A stretch of 64,000 nucleotides of DNA from Saprospiraceae bacterium (lineage in GTDB: Bacteria; Bacteroidota; Bacteroidia; Chitinophagales; Saprospiraceae), in contig JADJXD010000001.1 in assembly GCA_016715985.1 (NCBI GenBank), positions 310,001-374,000 on the forward strand. Reading direction: 5' to 3'. The notes beneath the pieces were generated by a model. The model saw nothing but the letters and a program-made list of their open reading frames with translations, was not told the DNA's origin and made no database searches. Below are positions 27,907 to 38,581 of this stretch, one piece after another. The translations under genes were made by a program, and so were the position numbers. Position 1 is the first letter of the stretch, and each line of letters begins with the position of its first letter.

Positions 27907-28857
27907 TCAGGCAAGTTGAAAATTATCACTGTAAATCAATTCCCTGACAGCCTTTTTGGGAGTTCTGTCTGTTTTATATAATCCCCAGTGTTTTTCTGGT
28001 TCTAAAGGATCCGACGAACCTTTCCAGGATTCATCAAATGCTTCGAAATAGAATGTAAGAATATCTTCTTTTTCCACCCATTCCATCAATTTTTCAAAAT
28101 ACATTTTTTGGTAATCCTCACTCACACTTTCAGGATTTATCCCCCTGCCATTTGAGTTGGTTGCCCATCCTGCTTCCGTTATAACCACCGGTTTTTCCGG
28201 GTACTTTCTGACGACAGAATAATAATTTTCTTTGGTGTAATCTAAGGAATCTTCAATATGCTTGTATTCCCAAACCGGGTACGTGTGAATAGAAATAAAG
28301 TCCAATTCAGACGCCAAATGCTCTAACTTGTGCAGCCACGGCACATAATTTTCACAAAATGTTACAGGTTGGCTTACTTTATCTTTTACTTGTCTAACAT
28401 ATTGCGCCACCTTCATTTCTGAAACATAATGATCCGTCCAATCGACACAAGCTTCATTTCCTACCGAAAGCGAAAAAATTATTCCCGGGTATTTATTCGC
28501 TTTTTCAATAAGCTTATTAACCTGAATCTGATTCTTACTACAGTTTTCTTCCAATTGTTCATGCGTATATACTCCTCCTCCCCAAGGGCAATTAAAGTTA
28601 TTCATTTCAGCATTCAGATATGCCCCCAACATTATTTTAAAATTCAGGTTTTCATTTGTAATGACATCCATTATAATATCAGCATGTTGATCACAATCAT
28701 ATAATCGCAGGTAATCCCATTGATTTTGGAGTATTAATAAATCTTCTTTTATTTCATTATAGTCCGGATATACTCCACCGGGATTCTGACCATCTCTGAA
28801 TCCGGAGTAGCATATCCCTCTGCCTGGATCAATCTCCAAAATGTTAAATGTGTTCAT
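27907..28857 (-). CDS. GH17 family glycosidase, cytoplasmic (beta-1,3-glucan-active)
   Basis: 316 aa, no signal peptide. GH17 (clan GH-A) hallmarks: SVGNEA with acid/base Glu135 and VITEAGW with nucleophile Glu228, plus SIHTYPVW between them and the C-terminal FYFEAFDESWKG strand. GH17 enzymes hydrolyse or transglycosylate beta-1,3-glucans. With no export signal it should act on oligosaccharides brought in by the symporter. The start overlaps the end of the upstream GH17 gene by 14 nt, suggesting translational coupling. The exact activity (exo, endo or transfer) cannot be told. Confidence 0.85.
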   Translation of the reverse strand: MNTFNILEIDPGRGICYSGFRDGQNPGGVYPDYNEIKEDLLILQNQWDYLRLYDCDQHADIIMDVITNENLNFKIMLGAYLNAEMNNFNCPWGGGVYTHEQLEENCSKNQIQVNKLIEKANKYPGIIFSLSVGNEACVDWTDHYVSEMKVAQYVRQVKDKVSQPVTFCENYVPWLHKLEHLASELDFISIHTYPVWEYKHIEDSLDYTKENYYSVVRKYPEKPVVITEAGWATNSNGRGINPESVSEDYQKMYFEKLMEWVEKEDILTFYFEAFDESWKGSSDPLEPEKHWGLYKTDRTPKKAVRELIYSDNFQLA

Positions 28858-29764
28858 TTACAAATTTTAAATTTTCATGACTATCCCATATCCCCCAATA
28901 TGCCCCAACCGTTCCTTCAGTACCAACTTTCCAGGATTCATCGAATGAGGAAAAATACAATATTTCTACATTTTCATCATTTGCCCACAATTGGGAATTA
29001 ATAAAATACTTCATAGCGTTTTGGTTAGATGGTTGTGCACCACCCAATTTTTCACCACTACTTGGCCAGCCCGTTTCAGTTATTATTACTTTCTTACCTT
29101 TAGCTGCTACCACAGCCTGTTGATACATTTGTTGCATATGCTGGAGAGAATGTCTAAATTCTGTACCTTCCCAATATGGGTAACAATTGCATAAAATCAC
29201 ATCACAAATATCCGCTATTTCCGGTCTTTTGACAAATTCATAATAAGCATCTACATATCCGACAGGGATATCAGGAATAGCATTTTTAACTGTTTCGATA
29301 TATTGAATAAGCTGAGGTTCTGTTAAGTCATTTCTGTAAAGAACTTCATTTCCTACTGCTGCAATATCAACCAATCCTTCCTTTGCTAATTTAATCAATG
29401 CTTCAATTTCCTGTTGATTTTTCTCTTCATCATTTCCCAGCCAAGCTCCTACCATGGTTTTAAGTCCCAGTTCTTTTGCAATTTTCGGAACTAATTCATT
29501 ACCCTCAATACAGGAAAAAGACCTGACCCATCCCGTATATCTTTGTAAAATCTGTAGTCTGCGTCTTACTTGTCCATCTGAAATTATATCACCGGGCTTT
29601 TGACCTTCTTCGTATATGCTGAAACAGAATCCATGAACTCCACTAAACAAAATTTCCAAAAACAGATTTCTGATTTCCTCTTCTGACTTATGGTCAAAAA
29701 AATTCTCATGCGGAATAATACCGGAATCTTTGAAATTTAAAAATTTATCTGCTCTGAACGACAT
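28844..29764 (-). CDS. GH17 family glycosidase, cytoplasmic, second copy
   Basis: The frame extends to a TTG at 29776, but the ATG at 29764 (MSFRADKF) is preferred: 306 aa, no signal peptide. Motifs: AAVGNE with acid/base Glu140, IITETGWP with nucleophile Glu230, LCNCYPYW and YFSSFDESWK. It is only distantly similar to the next GH17 protein, so the two may differ in chain length or linkage preference. It follows the MFS gene by about 46 nt and overlaps the next gene by 14 nt. Confidence 0.85.
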   Translation of the reverse strand: MSFRADKFLNFKDSGIIPHENFFDHKSEEEIRNLFLEILFSGVHGFCFSIYEEGQKPGDIISDGQVRRRLQILQRYTGWVRSFSCIEGNELVPKIAKELGLKTMVGAWLGNDEEKNQQEIEALIKLAKEGLVDIAAVGNEVLYRNDLTEPQLIQYIETVKNAIPDIPVGYVDAYYEFVKRPEIADICDVILCNCYPYWEGTEFRHSLQHMQQMYQQAVVAAKGKKVIITETGWPSSGEKLGGAQPSNQNAMKYFINSQLWANDENVEILYFSSFDESWKVGTEGTVGAYWGIWDSHENLKFVNEHI

Positions 29765-29810
29765 TTTGATTAACAATTAAAATTTTAACAAATAAAATCA
29801 CATATGATTA

Positions 29811-31373
29811 TTATAACTCCCCCCTTCTGCTTACCAAAAGCTCTTTTATTTCTCTTGCTCTTTTTTCTGTAAGGTTATAATCCCACATGACCCATGCAGC
29901 AATACCAGCAGTGAGTGAAGGTATAATTATGTCCATAACTCTGAGTTGAAATAAAGTTTCTGCTGTTTGTGACGCCAGGCCACCATCAAATCCGATTACT
30001 TTCAGTACAAATCCACCAATTACCAAAGCCAATCCTTGTCCTAATTTCACCATCCACCAATATATAGCTCCAAAGGTTCCTTCTTTTCTGGGCATACCAT
30101 TTTCCAATTCATCCAAATCACAAACATCCGCTGTCATACTCATCATTAAAGTAAACAAACTCCCTAAACCAAATGCCAAAAATGGTATAGGGAAGAACAT
30201 CAGCCATGGAACTCCATGACTGGTATCAATACTGAACCAGGACATGCCGAGATTATCTAAAGTGGGTCTGATTGAATCAAAAAATGATTGCAATCCTTGG
30301 TTCATAGTTTGGGCAATGCCGGTTTTGTTGAAAGATTCGTTTAAATCCGTATTAAAACCCCACCATTTCAGCAAATAACCTGCAATAGATATGAAAGATG
30401 CAATAATAAATGCGTTCTTTTTCCCCCATTTATTGGCCAATCTGGTGACTATAGGAATAACCAAAAAAGCAGTAAAGATTGCTGTAATAGTGGCAAACCA
30501 GGCAGGCCATGTACCGGCTCCTTCGTAGCTACCATCGTAAATATAAAATACTATGATAAAAACGCTGAAGGATGCTACAATCTGAAAACCATTAAAAACA
30601 AGAAATGTCGCGGCACACAACTTCATAAATGGTTTATTTCGGGATACTTGTTTGATTCCATTAAACAATTCTTTGAAACTGGAACCAATCGTCTTTAAGG
30701 AAATCTCTTTTCTGTTTTCCATATGTGCTGCATCTATGCCTTTGCAAAATATTGCAGGTAATACCCCCAATACCATGCAAATAATACCTACATAAATTGC
30801 TAATTGATTGACGCCTTCCACTTGGGTAGCATACATAGCCGGATTTGCAATGATGACCCAAAACCATGGAACGATCATCCAGGCTATTTGTCCTACAGTA
30901 TTGGCAAAACCCATCAGGCGGGTCCGTTCGTTATAATCAGTAGTCATTTCGTAACCTAAACCCACCAATGGTGTGGCAAAAATAGTGTTACCTGTCAGGA
31001 AGATCAGCGAGAAGATTAGAAAATACCAAAAATTATACATTTCGGAATTTTCCGGACTCATCTGCCACAATAAAATGTAAAAAATGCCACTTAAAATAGC
31101 TCCAATAAAAATATATGGTCTTCTCCTACCCCATTTTGATTTTGTATTATCTGAAACGAAACCCATAATAGGGTCTGTAATGGCATCATAAACTCTGGGT
31201 AATCCACCTAGAATTCCAGCCAGAAATGGATCCATTCCAAAAGCAGTCAATAAGAAAAAACTAAATACACCGAGTGCTCCTGGTAACAAATTCAAAGCTA
31301 AGTGTCCGGCTCCAAAAGCCGACTTTTGAATAAATGGTACCCGATCTCTGGATTTGTTTTCACTTGTTGACAT
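29811..31373 (-). CDS. GPH/MFS sugar:cation symporter
   Basis: 520 aa with about 12 hydrophobic segments. The first cytoplasmic loop carries the glycoside-pentoside-hexuronide (MelB-like) pattern D-PIMGFVSDNTKSKWGRRRPY. It lies inside the glucan operon between GH30 and GH17 genes (gaps 12 and ~46 nt). It should move glucose, laminaribiose or short beta-glucan oligomers across the inner membrane. A segment between the later helices (~345-390) is longer than in MelB. Substrate is inferred from the neighbours. Confidence 0.85.
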   Translation of the reverse strand: MSTSENKSRDRVPFIQKSAFGAGHLALNLLPGALGVFSFFLLTAFGMDPFLAGILGGLPRVYDAITDPIMGFVSDNTKSKWGRRRPYIFIGAILSGIFYILLWQMSPENSEMYNFWYFLIFSLIFLTGNTIFATPLVGLGYEMTTDYNERTRLMGFANTVGQIAWMIVPWFWVIIANPAMYATQVEGVNQLAIYVGIICMVLGVLPAIFCKGIDAAHMENRKEISLKTIGSSFKELFNGIKQVSRNKPFMKLCAATFLVFNGFQIVASFSVFIIVFYIYDGSYEGAGTWPAWFATITAIFTAFLVIPIVTRLANKWGKKNAFIIASFISIAGYLLKWWGFNTDLNESFNKTGIAQTMNQGLQSFFDSIRPTLDNLGMSWFSIDTSHGVPWLMFFPIPFLAFGLGSLFTLMMSMTADVCDLDELENGMPRKEGTFGAIYWWMVKLGQGLALVIGGFVLKVIGFDGGLASQTAETLFQLRVMDIIIPSLTAGIAAWVMWDYNLTEKRAREIKELLVSRRGEL

Positions 31374-31385
31374 AAATGTTTTGTT

Positions 31386-32876
31386 TTATTTGATGATAAT
31401 TGTTTGAATAGCCTTCCCACGGATAGAAATTTCAGTGAATTTTCCCTGTAATTCCAGACGAATTCCTTTTACTTCTTCATCGGGATTAAACAAGACTACT
31501 GCAATACTTCCGTCTTGATTCTGTGCTGCTGTCACCATCAACTCAGTATCCGTATTGGAAAATCCGATTCTCACTGCTCCGGATCTTATATATCGACTGA
31601 ATTGTGCCATTGTATAATATAGCGGTGTAAAATAAACTTCATCCGTTTCAATATCCACAATAACAGGAGCAACGCACCAGTTTTTAAACCAATTGGGTCC
31701 ACCTTGTTTGTCCAGAACCATATTCCAGTCAATCCAACCATCTACCCAATTATTCATACATCCAATGATATCTCTGGCATATCGATAGACCGGTTCATAT
31801 TTGGGATGCAGATATTTTTGATTTTCAGGTGCCCAATCCCATCCCCAATCAGTGGCTTCTTTAGACCAGTACCATGCATCATTTTTCCAAACAGGAACCT
31901 GGGCATCTACACAGCCTTCCGTTTGGATTAAATGTTTATCAGGCGCTTTGGCATGTGCATATTGTAAAGCATCGGGAAAATAATCATATGTGCTTGCATA
32001 CCAATGTACGGCTGTGCCACTAAAGTATTCACTTGCTTCTTTGTCATCATACATAATATCCACCCAGGTTTTGAGATGTGCATCCCGATTCTGATCATAA
32101 CCCAATATTTTTACAGGATGACCATCTGATTTTAATTTTGGGCCTAAATGATTTTTTACAAAATCATTCATCTCTTCTGCTGTGTAATGCATACTTTCCC
32201 AATTCTTATCATTACCTAACGGCTCATTTTCGACAGTGAATCCCCAGATATCTATACCTTCAGATTTGTATGCTTCAAAGTATTTTGAAAAGAACAATGC
32301 CCATGTATCGTAATATTTGGGTAATAATTTACCTCCACGCCAGTCATTGTTGTCTTTCATCCATGGCGGAGCGGTCCAGGGGGAGGCTATAATCTTAAAA
32401 CCATCTTTAGACACCGCCATAGCCTCTTTTATCATCAGAATGATGTCGTCCTGATCTTCTTTTACAGAAAAACTATCCAATACCATGTCATCTTTTACAG
32501 GAGCATAAGAATAGTTGGTCAGCGAGAAGTCGCAGGAATTCATATGTGTTCGGGTCAGGGAATATTTTGCACCTGAATCTCCAAAATATGCTTCTATGAT
32601 TTTATTACGGTTTTCTTTGCTTATTTTATTTAAAAGATAAGCTGACGCCTCTGTAAATGATCCCCCAAAGCCGGTGATGGTTTGATATTTTTCTTCAGGT
32701 AAAATAGATATTTCTACTGTCGTTTCAGAAACAGGAAATTCAGAAAGTCGGGTAAGATGGTTACCGCTCTCAGAAGTTTCATAAACTTCTACATTTAATG
32801 ATTTGGAGTTACTGCAACTATTCATGATCATCAATATGGCAAAAAACACAACATTAATCTGTACTATGAACTTCAT
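31386..32876 (-). CDS. GH30 family glycosidase lipoprotein (probable beta-1,6-glucanase)
   Basis: 496 aa with a lipobox (IMNSC, Cys21). GH30 features: ITGFGGSFTEASAYLL near the start, SPWTAPPWMK, TVENEP with acid/base Glu218 and IQTEGC with nucleophile Glu320, and a C-terminal beta-sandwich. GH30 enzymes include glucosylceramidases, beta-1,6-glucanases and xylanases; next to GH17 and GH16 genes, removal of beta-1,6 branches or cleavage of beta-1,6-glucan is most likely. It is anchored in the outer membrane or periplasm. Gaps are 18 nt before and 12 nt after. Confidence 0.85.
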   Translation of the reverse strand: MKFIVQINVVFFAILMIMNSCSNSKSLNVEVYETSESGNHLTRLSEFPVSETTVEISILPEEKYQTITGFGGSFTEASAYLLNKISKENRNKIIEAYFGDSGAKYSLTRTHMNSCDFSLTNYSYAPVKDDMVLDSFSVKEDQDDIILMIKEAMAVSKDGFKIIASPWTAPPWMKDNNDWRGGKLLPKYYDTWALFFSKYFEAYKSEGIDIWGFTVENEPLGNDKNWESMHYTAEEMNDFVKNHLGPKLKSDGHPVKILGYDQNRDAHLKTWVDIMYDDKEASEYFSGTAVHWYASTYDYFPDALQYAHAKAPDKHLIQTEGCVDAQVPVWKNDAWYWSKEATDWGWDWAPENQKYLHPKYEPVYRYARDIIGCMNNWVDGWIDWNMVLDKQGGPNWFKNWCVAPVIVDIETDEVYFTPLYYTMAQFSRYIRSGAVRIGFSNTDTELMVTAAQNQDGSIAVVLFNPDEEVKGIRLELQGKFTEISIRGKAIQTIIIK

Positions 32877-32894
32877 ATTTCAATTTTATGTGTG

Positions 32895-34169
32895 TCAATT
32901 GGATTTTTTAATTTCGCTTGCTCTCGGTGGCACCTTCACATCTCTCATTAATACATCTTTCTCACCTTTGTATGTTTTAGTAATGGCTTTACCATCCCTC
33001 GTCAAACCGTCAAAAACACCGGATTCCACCATGTCCCAAAGAACATATTTAGCTTGGGATTGCAAATTTATTAACCCGAAATGGTTTTCTGAACCAGCCG
33101 GATTTGCTGAATCTTTCCATTGTTCGTCAAAAGCTTCAAAATAAAAACAGGTTACACCGGCTTTTTTAGTCCATTCCATCATGTGATTATAGAATATTGC
33201 CGATTTGTATTCATCTGTTGCACGTGATCCTTCGTCACCATAATGTTCATTGGACTGGCTGGCCCATCCGGTTTCTCCAATATGGATTGTTTTGGTTTCA
33301 TCAATAGCTTTTACATATCTGGACACACTTTCATATTGAGCAATGGAATATTCTCTGGCTCTGAGCATAGCGGCATCTATCTTTTCAAAGTCAGACAAAT
33401 TCTCTTCGCCTTCCGGAACACCCCAAAAATCAGGATTATAATGTGTATCGTGCATCGGATAAGTGTGCATAGATATGTAATCCACTGCTTTTATCAATTT
33501 GTTCAGATCTTCTGTATGGTATTCGCTTTCACCCCCACCCCAGGAAGCAAAATTATCGGAACTGGTAATCCAAAGTGATTCCGGCAATTTACCTTCTTTT
33601 TTCAGGTTTTGTAAGTGATTTACCCACTTCAGAATAGTGGCGGCTTGCACATAATACCCGGTTGCCCATTTCACCATCGCTTCATTTCCAACGGCAATAA
33701 TTTTTACGATATCGGGATATTGTGCTGCTAATGCTACGGCTCTGTCAATTTCGGCAGCATTTTCTTCACTTTCTTCATCATGATTGGGCGATTCTGTTCT
33801 TGCGTCTTTACAATCGATCCAGGCACCCAACATCAGGTACATTTCAAATTCAGGATTTTCTTCCTTCATTTCACGGATTACCTTTAATAAATTGGATGCT
33901 TCCAGTAATTTTACATTGTAAGTTCTGAGCAATTTGATACCCATAGCAGAAAGAATTTTCATATCTTCTTTCAATTCCGGCAAAGTGGGTTCTATTCCTC
34001 TGTCTTTGTGGCGAAAGCCGCCATAGGAAATGGCAGGATATTCCGGATTACCTAATATTTCGACTGCTGTTTTGATAGTTGATTCTTTTTTATTTGTTTG
34101 TTGGGCACACGAGAATGTCAGTATCCCTACTAAGATCAGAGTCAGATATGTAAACAATCTTTTTTTCAT
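32895..34169 (-). CDS. GH17 family lipoprotein glycosidase
   Basis: 424 aa with a lipobox (LTFSC, Cys21), so exported, unlike its two operon paralogues. GH17 motifs: IIAVGNEA with acid/base Glu163, YISMHTYPMH and IGETGWA with nucleophile Glu299, then CFYFEAFDEQWKD. It has longer loops than the cytoplasmic copies (about 240-270 and 200-215). It probably cuts beta-1,3-glucan or its oligomers at the outer membrane or in the periplasm. The gap to GH30 is 18 nt and to the phosphorylase 17 nt. Confidence 0.85.
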   Translation of the reverse strand: MKKRLFTYLTLILVGILTFSCAQQTNKKESTIKTAVEILGNPEYPAISYGGFRHKDRGIEPTLPELKEDMKILSAMGIKLLRTYNVKLLEASNLLKVIREMKEENPEFEMYLMLGAWIDCKDARTESPNHDEESEENAAEIDRAVALAAQYPDIVKIIAVGNEAMVKWATGYYVQAATILKWVNHLQNLKKEGKLPESLWITSSDNFASWGGGESEYHTEDLNKLIKAVDYISMHTYPMHDTHYNPDFWGVPEGEENLSDFEKIDAAMLRAREYSIAQYESVSRYVKAIDETKTIHIGETGWASQSNEHYGDEGSRATDEYKSAIFYNHMMEWTKKAGVTCFYFEAFDEQWKDSANPAGSENHFGLINLQSQAKYVLWDMVESGVFDGLTRDGKAITKTYKGEKDVLMRDVKVPPRASEIKKSN

Positions 34170-34186
34170 GACATTGTTATGTGCAA

Positions 34187-37100
34187 TTATTTTCCATTTA
34201 TTAAGTGCGTTTTAAGTATTGAAACATTAATTTGCCGGACATTTCCTGTTCTTCCGAACACATCCTGACTAATCGCTTTTTCCAGTTCAAGTGTTTCTTT
34301 AAAAATTGATCTTCCATCAGCAAAAATTATTTCCAATCCATCTTTACCGTCCAATTTGTAAATCACCGGAACCTGACAATAGGTAAAACAAATACTGTCT
34401 GGTTCTAATAATATTTGTATTTTTTCATTCCTGATATTAACATATTCGCATACTTTGGATTCAGTCAGGAATTCTTCTTTTCTTAATAATACAGGGTTGA
34501 AAAATATTTTTCCGTCTTGCACGAAAACGCCTAATTCACCAAATCTTACCAATATATCTTCTTTCACCTGTCCTGTCATACCCGGCTGTTGTGCACCTCT
34601 GTGCATAGGTGTGTGAGAATATGGATCCGTAGGGAATGCACCATATAATTCAGGTGATTTGTGAATACCTATTCCTTCATATATTTCGTAATAATGTTCC
34701 AGTAACTGACCCGTCACTTTTGCATCCGCATTTTCATTAATTGCTTTCAGACAACATTCCTGAACTGCAACATGCAATTTGGAAACCATGTGCCAATAGA
34801 TGGAACCTAATCCTTCATAAGCGAAAAAAGTGCCTGACCTGCCTGTAAATGCTTTATGGTGAAATACTTTTTCAAAAATATTTAAAAGCTTCGTTTTGTC
34901 ATTTTCAACCAATAATTTGTACTTGGTCACAGACAAAAGGTTAAGGGCATTTTCCAGGTCACCGGCATTTTTCAGATTTCCGTTAAAATGATAATTGCCC
35001 AATATGTCACGCTCAACAATTTGTTGATTTCCATCCTTCATTAGTTCTCTGATTAACTCTAAAGATTCTGCATCGACTTTGGATATGTTATTTTTCTCTA
35101 AAAAACCAGGTAAATCCTTGTTAGGATAAAGGATGTAACTGTATTGATCTTTCCGAAATAAAGAACTGTTTTTTAGAGCATCCAGCACATCCAGCGCTTC
35201 TTCAGAACTTAAATATCCTGAACTCAGCACGGCAACTTGTCCTTCCAGCATCTCGCTGAGATGAGAAACAGATACTTCTGAATCTGTTGCCGTCATTAAA
35301 TTATAAGCATGATACAAATTGTCCGATCTTCGATTGGCCTTGATGGAATGTTCGATTACTTCCAGACTTAATTTTGCAAATCTTCTTAACCCATCCATGG
35401 ATATCGATCGCTTTTTACCCCAGAATCCACCCTGATACACATGTGAGCGATAGTCAGAAGCAGCTTTACCCAGACTATCCAATAATTCTTTTTTATTCTT
35501 ATCACTGATATTACTTGTCAACAGTGGTTTGAATGCTAATAAACTTTCTCTCACACTGTGGTAAAATTCTATCAGTTCACTTGAAATCTTTATATTTTCA
35601 ATGTCAGAAGCATCTGCTAAAACCTGAAAAAACTTCATAAATCGTCTCAGATAACAAAGTGTGACCATAGATACACCATTGCCCACCAAAGCATTGTTTG
35701 CGTCGTTCCATTCCGGGCGTTGTGTGTTCATCCAAATGCCCCCTTCCGGTATAAAATTTGAAATTTTCGCCAGAATTGTCGCTAATAATTTTTCTATCAG
35801 ATTTACATGGTAAATTTCCTGTGTATCCGTAGCCATTGTCAATAAAGCACCATCAGCTCCTGTTAATTCTCTTTGAGTCCTGATTTTGCTATCCCATTCA
35901 TGATCAAATTCGATAGTGTCTTTAGGATTTTGTAGAATCTGTTCGTAAGGTTTAATGATATAAGGTACTGCAGCGTACACAAAATATTCCTTATCAAAAT
36001 ATGAGTTTAACCTGCCTGGGTGATGTTTTTCAATAAACTCCAGAAATTTCAGCAAATAAATAATCTGATGATCTCCCCAATACCCGATGTACGACCATGG
36101 ATTATCCGGCTCAATTGTCTCCCAGTCGAAGCCTCCCTTAGTTACCCGATAAGGGTTATAACCATCAAAAGTGGAAGCATTCAGGAATTTACAAATCATC
36201 CCTTCTATAAATTCCGGATACGCATATGCGAGAGCTTCCCAGTTCTGAAATATATCCCGCCAGTTACCTTCATAATCCAAAACTTTGGAACCGTCGGATT
36301 CATTTTGTGTATTGATCGAAAATTTGTTCCACGGCCTGCTTGGATCACCATGTCGACGACTGAATTTCAAAGGCAAATATTCCGTAGAAAGCCTGATCAG
36401 ATCAACATCTTCGCTATTTGACAACCTTTTTCTAAGATAAGAAAGAGAAAATACATCAGGTAATCCATTAATAAACTCCTTATTTGTATTGAATATCTCT
36501 TTATTTGCATTGATAAGATAACTAACAAAATCTGCTTTCTCCGTCTGAAAGTTATCATCAAAGATTCCACCACGCATAATATTAAACAGTACATTGGCAT
36601 AATGTCTGGAATCTTTCAGATGATCTGCTGTACATTGAAGGGCATCTGCAGCAGCCGTTAATTGTATCAGATTTTGGGTGCCAATATTAATATCTGCTTC
36701 AATTTTCTGATTCAGTGACTTGTTTTCACCTATGGTCTGACAAAGCCCAATAATTTGGGACTGGCTTTGGTTTACATTTGCTATAATTTTCCAGTGTTTT
36801 TCGCTTCCCGCAGGTAAGTTTAAATCTGTGGAAACAAAGTATCCTCCCTTTTCACCTTTTATATCTGATTCGCTAATTAAATTTTGTTTTTTCCTGAAAG
36901 CATTCAATTGTAGTGATGAAAGCAAATAAGTTATATCTTCTAAACCAAGAGACCAGACAACATTGGCTTTTAATGCTTCACTTGGCTCCGCCTTGTCCAC
37001 GATAATCGCACTGAGTGCAAAAATGCCTGCACCTGTGGATGCATGCAATTCACTTCTTTTATAAGCATCTGCCAAATTACTGGTACTCATCTGAAGATCA

Positions 37101-37663
37101 CTTGCCACACCATAAGGCATCACATTCTGAATTCCATCTAATAAAGTTAAGTGACAATCTTGCTTTGATATATTAATCAATTCCGATTTTTTAACAAAAC
37201 CAAATTCATTGCCCGTATTCCATGCATACCTGAAAATCAAGCCCAAATCATGATTAACTTCTTCAAACATGATTTTATTTCCATAAAGGTTTTTATAGAG
37301 ATTTCTTCTAATCTTATATTTGTCAAAAAATCTTTCTGAAAAGGGTTCCCAGATTAATATTTCTCCTTCAATATAAACCTTGAAGATCGTTTTGCTTCCG
37401 GTGATGTCTGCAAATTCAGTTAGTTTGTCTTCTGTGTAATATGGAAATAAAGCGAATTCTGGATTTTTACGCCCTGCTGTAATGCCGCCATTGCTGGAAA
37501 TAAACATCCAGTGATTTGAGTCACTTACAATATTCATAAAGAATGGTCGCATGTGATCATGATTCGAAATTTTAAAGTAGCTTTCATTTTCATGTACTAC
37601 CAAATTCATTTCGACTTCATTAGTCACTGTTTGATCCATTGTATCTGTAAATGTTGAATTCAT
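34187..37663 (-). CDS. Large beta-1,3-glucan phosphorylase-like enzyme (GH149/GH161 type)
   Basis: 1158 aa, ATG start, no signal peptide, so cytoplasmic. The N-terminal part resembles the super-sandwich of GH94-like phosphorylases (HDHMRPFFMNIVSDSNHW, ISSNGGITAGRKNPEFALFPYY), and the centre an alpha/alpha barrel (RDIFQNWEALAYAYPEF, WSYIGYWGDHQI, WMNTQRPEWNDANNALVG). Length and these segments fit the beta-1,3-glucan phosphorylase families GH149/GH161 better than GH94 (~800 aa). The reaction would release glucose 1-phosphate from beta-1,3-oligoglucans, saving ATP. Its neighbours (GH17, GH16, GH30) agree. Which family it belongs to is recalled, not tested. Confidence 0.7.
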   Translation of the reverse strand: MNSTFTDTMDQTVTNEVEMNLVVHENESYFKISNHDHMRPFFMNIVSDSNHWMFISSNGGITAGRKNPEFALFPYYTEDKLTEFADITGSKTIFKVYIEGEILIWEPFSERFFDKYKIRRNLYKNLYGNKIMFEEVNHDLGLIFRYAWNTGNEFGFVKKSELINISKQDCHLTLLDGIQNVMPYGVASDLQMSTSNLADAYKRSELHASTGAGIFALSAIIVDKAEPSEALKANVVWSLGLEDITYLLSSLQLNAFRKKQNLISESDIKGEKGGYFVSTDLNLPAGSEKHWKIIANVNQSQSQIIGLCQTIGENKSLNQKIEADINIGTQNLIQLTAAADALQCTADHLKDSRHYANVLFNIMRGGIFDDNFQTEKADFVSYLINANKEIFNTNKEFINGLPDVFSLSYLRKRLSNSEDVDLIRLSTEYLPLKFSRRHGDPSRPWNKFSINTQNESDGSKVLDYEGNWRDIFQNWEALAYAYPEFIEGMICKFLNASTFDGYNPYRVTKGGFDWETIEPDNPWSYIGYWGDHQIIYLLKFLEFIEKHHPGRLNSYFDKEYFVYAAVPYIIKPYEQILQNPKDTIEFDHEWDSKIRTQRELTGADGALLTMATDTQEIYHVNLIEKLLATILAKISNFIPEGGIWMNTQRPEWNDANNALVGNGVSMVTLCYLRRFMKFFQVLADASDIENIKISSELIEFYHSVRESLLAFKPLLTSNISDKNKKELLDSLGKAASDYRSHVYQGGFWGKKRSISMDGLRRFAKLSLEVIEHSIKANRRSDNLYHAYNLMTATDSEVSVSHLSEMLEGQVAVLSSGYLSSEEALDVLDALKNSSLFRKDQYSYILYPNKDLPGFLEKNNISKVDAESLELIRELMKDGNQQIVERDILGNYHFNGNLKNAGDLENALNLLSVTKYKLLVENDKTKLLNIFEKVFHHKAFTGRSGTFFAYEGLGSIYWHMVSKLHVAVQECCLKAINENADAKVTGQLLEHYYEIYEGIGIHKSPELYGAFPTDPYSHTPMHRGAQQPGMTGQVKEDILVRFGELGVFVQDGKIFFNPVLLRKEEFLTESKVCEYVNIRNEKIQILLEPDSICFTYCQVPVIYKLDGKDGLEIIFADGRSIFKETLELEKAISQDVFGRTGNVRQINVSILKTHLINGK

Positions 37664-37720
37664 TGAATGATTTACTGTATTCAGGATAATTTATTTAGTT
37701 TCTTAACATTTAAAAATGGA

Positions 37721-38548
37721 TTATTTTACTTCTTGATATACTCTCACATAATCGATAATCATCCGCTGTGGAAATGGTGTCTGTGTAGTAGGAAAGCCTA
37801 CATAATTACCTCCCACAGCAATGTTGAGAATCAGAAAAAATGGATTGTCATAAACCCATTCACCAGGCACATCACCACGTTCAATCCGATTATACAAATA
37901 ACCATCCACAAAAAAATCAATTTTGTCAGCATCCCATTCGACTGCATAAAGGTGATAATCTGTATCAAAGCGACTATTGCTGAGCACATACTTTTTGGAG
38001 ATTGCATTACCTGCTGAATATCCGGGTCCATGTAGTGAACCTGCAATAGCATTTGGTTCTTGCCCCCTTAGTTCCATAATATCTATTTCACCGCACTGTG
38101 GCCAGTTGACCGTTTCTATATTATCGCCGAGCATCCAGAAAGCCGGCCATAATCCCGGTCCGTAAGGTGTAATTATTCTGGCTTCAAACCTGCCATATTT
38201 TTGCGAAAATAAGCCTTGAGTTTTAATTCTTGCAGAAGTAAAAAGAGTGCCTGATCTTAAGGCAGTGATTACAAGATTGCCGTCCCCATCCATCGAAACG
38301 TTCTCTGGATTGTTAGTATAACTCTGCAATTCCTGATTCCCCCATCCATTCAGACCATTTCCTAAATCATAAGTCCAGTTCGCAGAATTTGGAAGGGTAC
38401 CGGCAGCTTCGTTAAATTCATCAGCCCAAACTAATTGCCAGTTTCTCTGATCCAGTTTCTGAAAATCATCAGAACTACACGACATGGTGAAAAGAATAAC
38501 CGTTAAGACGCCTATTTTATTAATCATATTATTTAAAAAAGTTTTCAT
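37721..38548 (-). CDS. GH16 laminarinase-type lipoprotein
   Basis: 275 aa with a lipobox (TMSC, Cys24). Residues ~38-275 are a complete GH16 jelly-roll, with the catalytic signature GEIDIMELRG: nucleophile Glu154, Asp156 and acid/base Glu159 (the beta-bulge form typical of laminarinases). Also present: WADEFN, GLWPAFWMLG and the final DYVRVYQ strand. It should cut beta-1,3-glucan (laminarin, or mixed-linkage glucan) at the cell surface. It lies 33 nt after the glycan-binding lipoprotein and 57 nt before the phosphorylase. Confidence 0.92.
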   Translation of the reverse strand: MKTFLNNMINKIGVLTVILFTMSCSSDDFQKLDQRNWQLVWADEFNEAAGTLPNSANWTYDLGNGLNGWGNQELQSYTNNPENVSMDGDGNLVITALRSGTLFTSARIKTQGLFSQKYGRFEARIITPYGPGLWPAFWMLGDNIETVNWPQCGEIDIMELRGQEPNAIAGSLHGPGYSAGNAISKKYVLSNSRFDTDYHLYAVEWDADKIDFFVDGYLYNRIERGDVPGEWVYDNPFFLILNIAVGGNYVGFPTTQTPFPQRMIIDYVRVYQEVK

Positions 38549-38581
38549 TTTAGTATTATTTATAATTTAAATACAATTTGG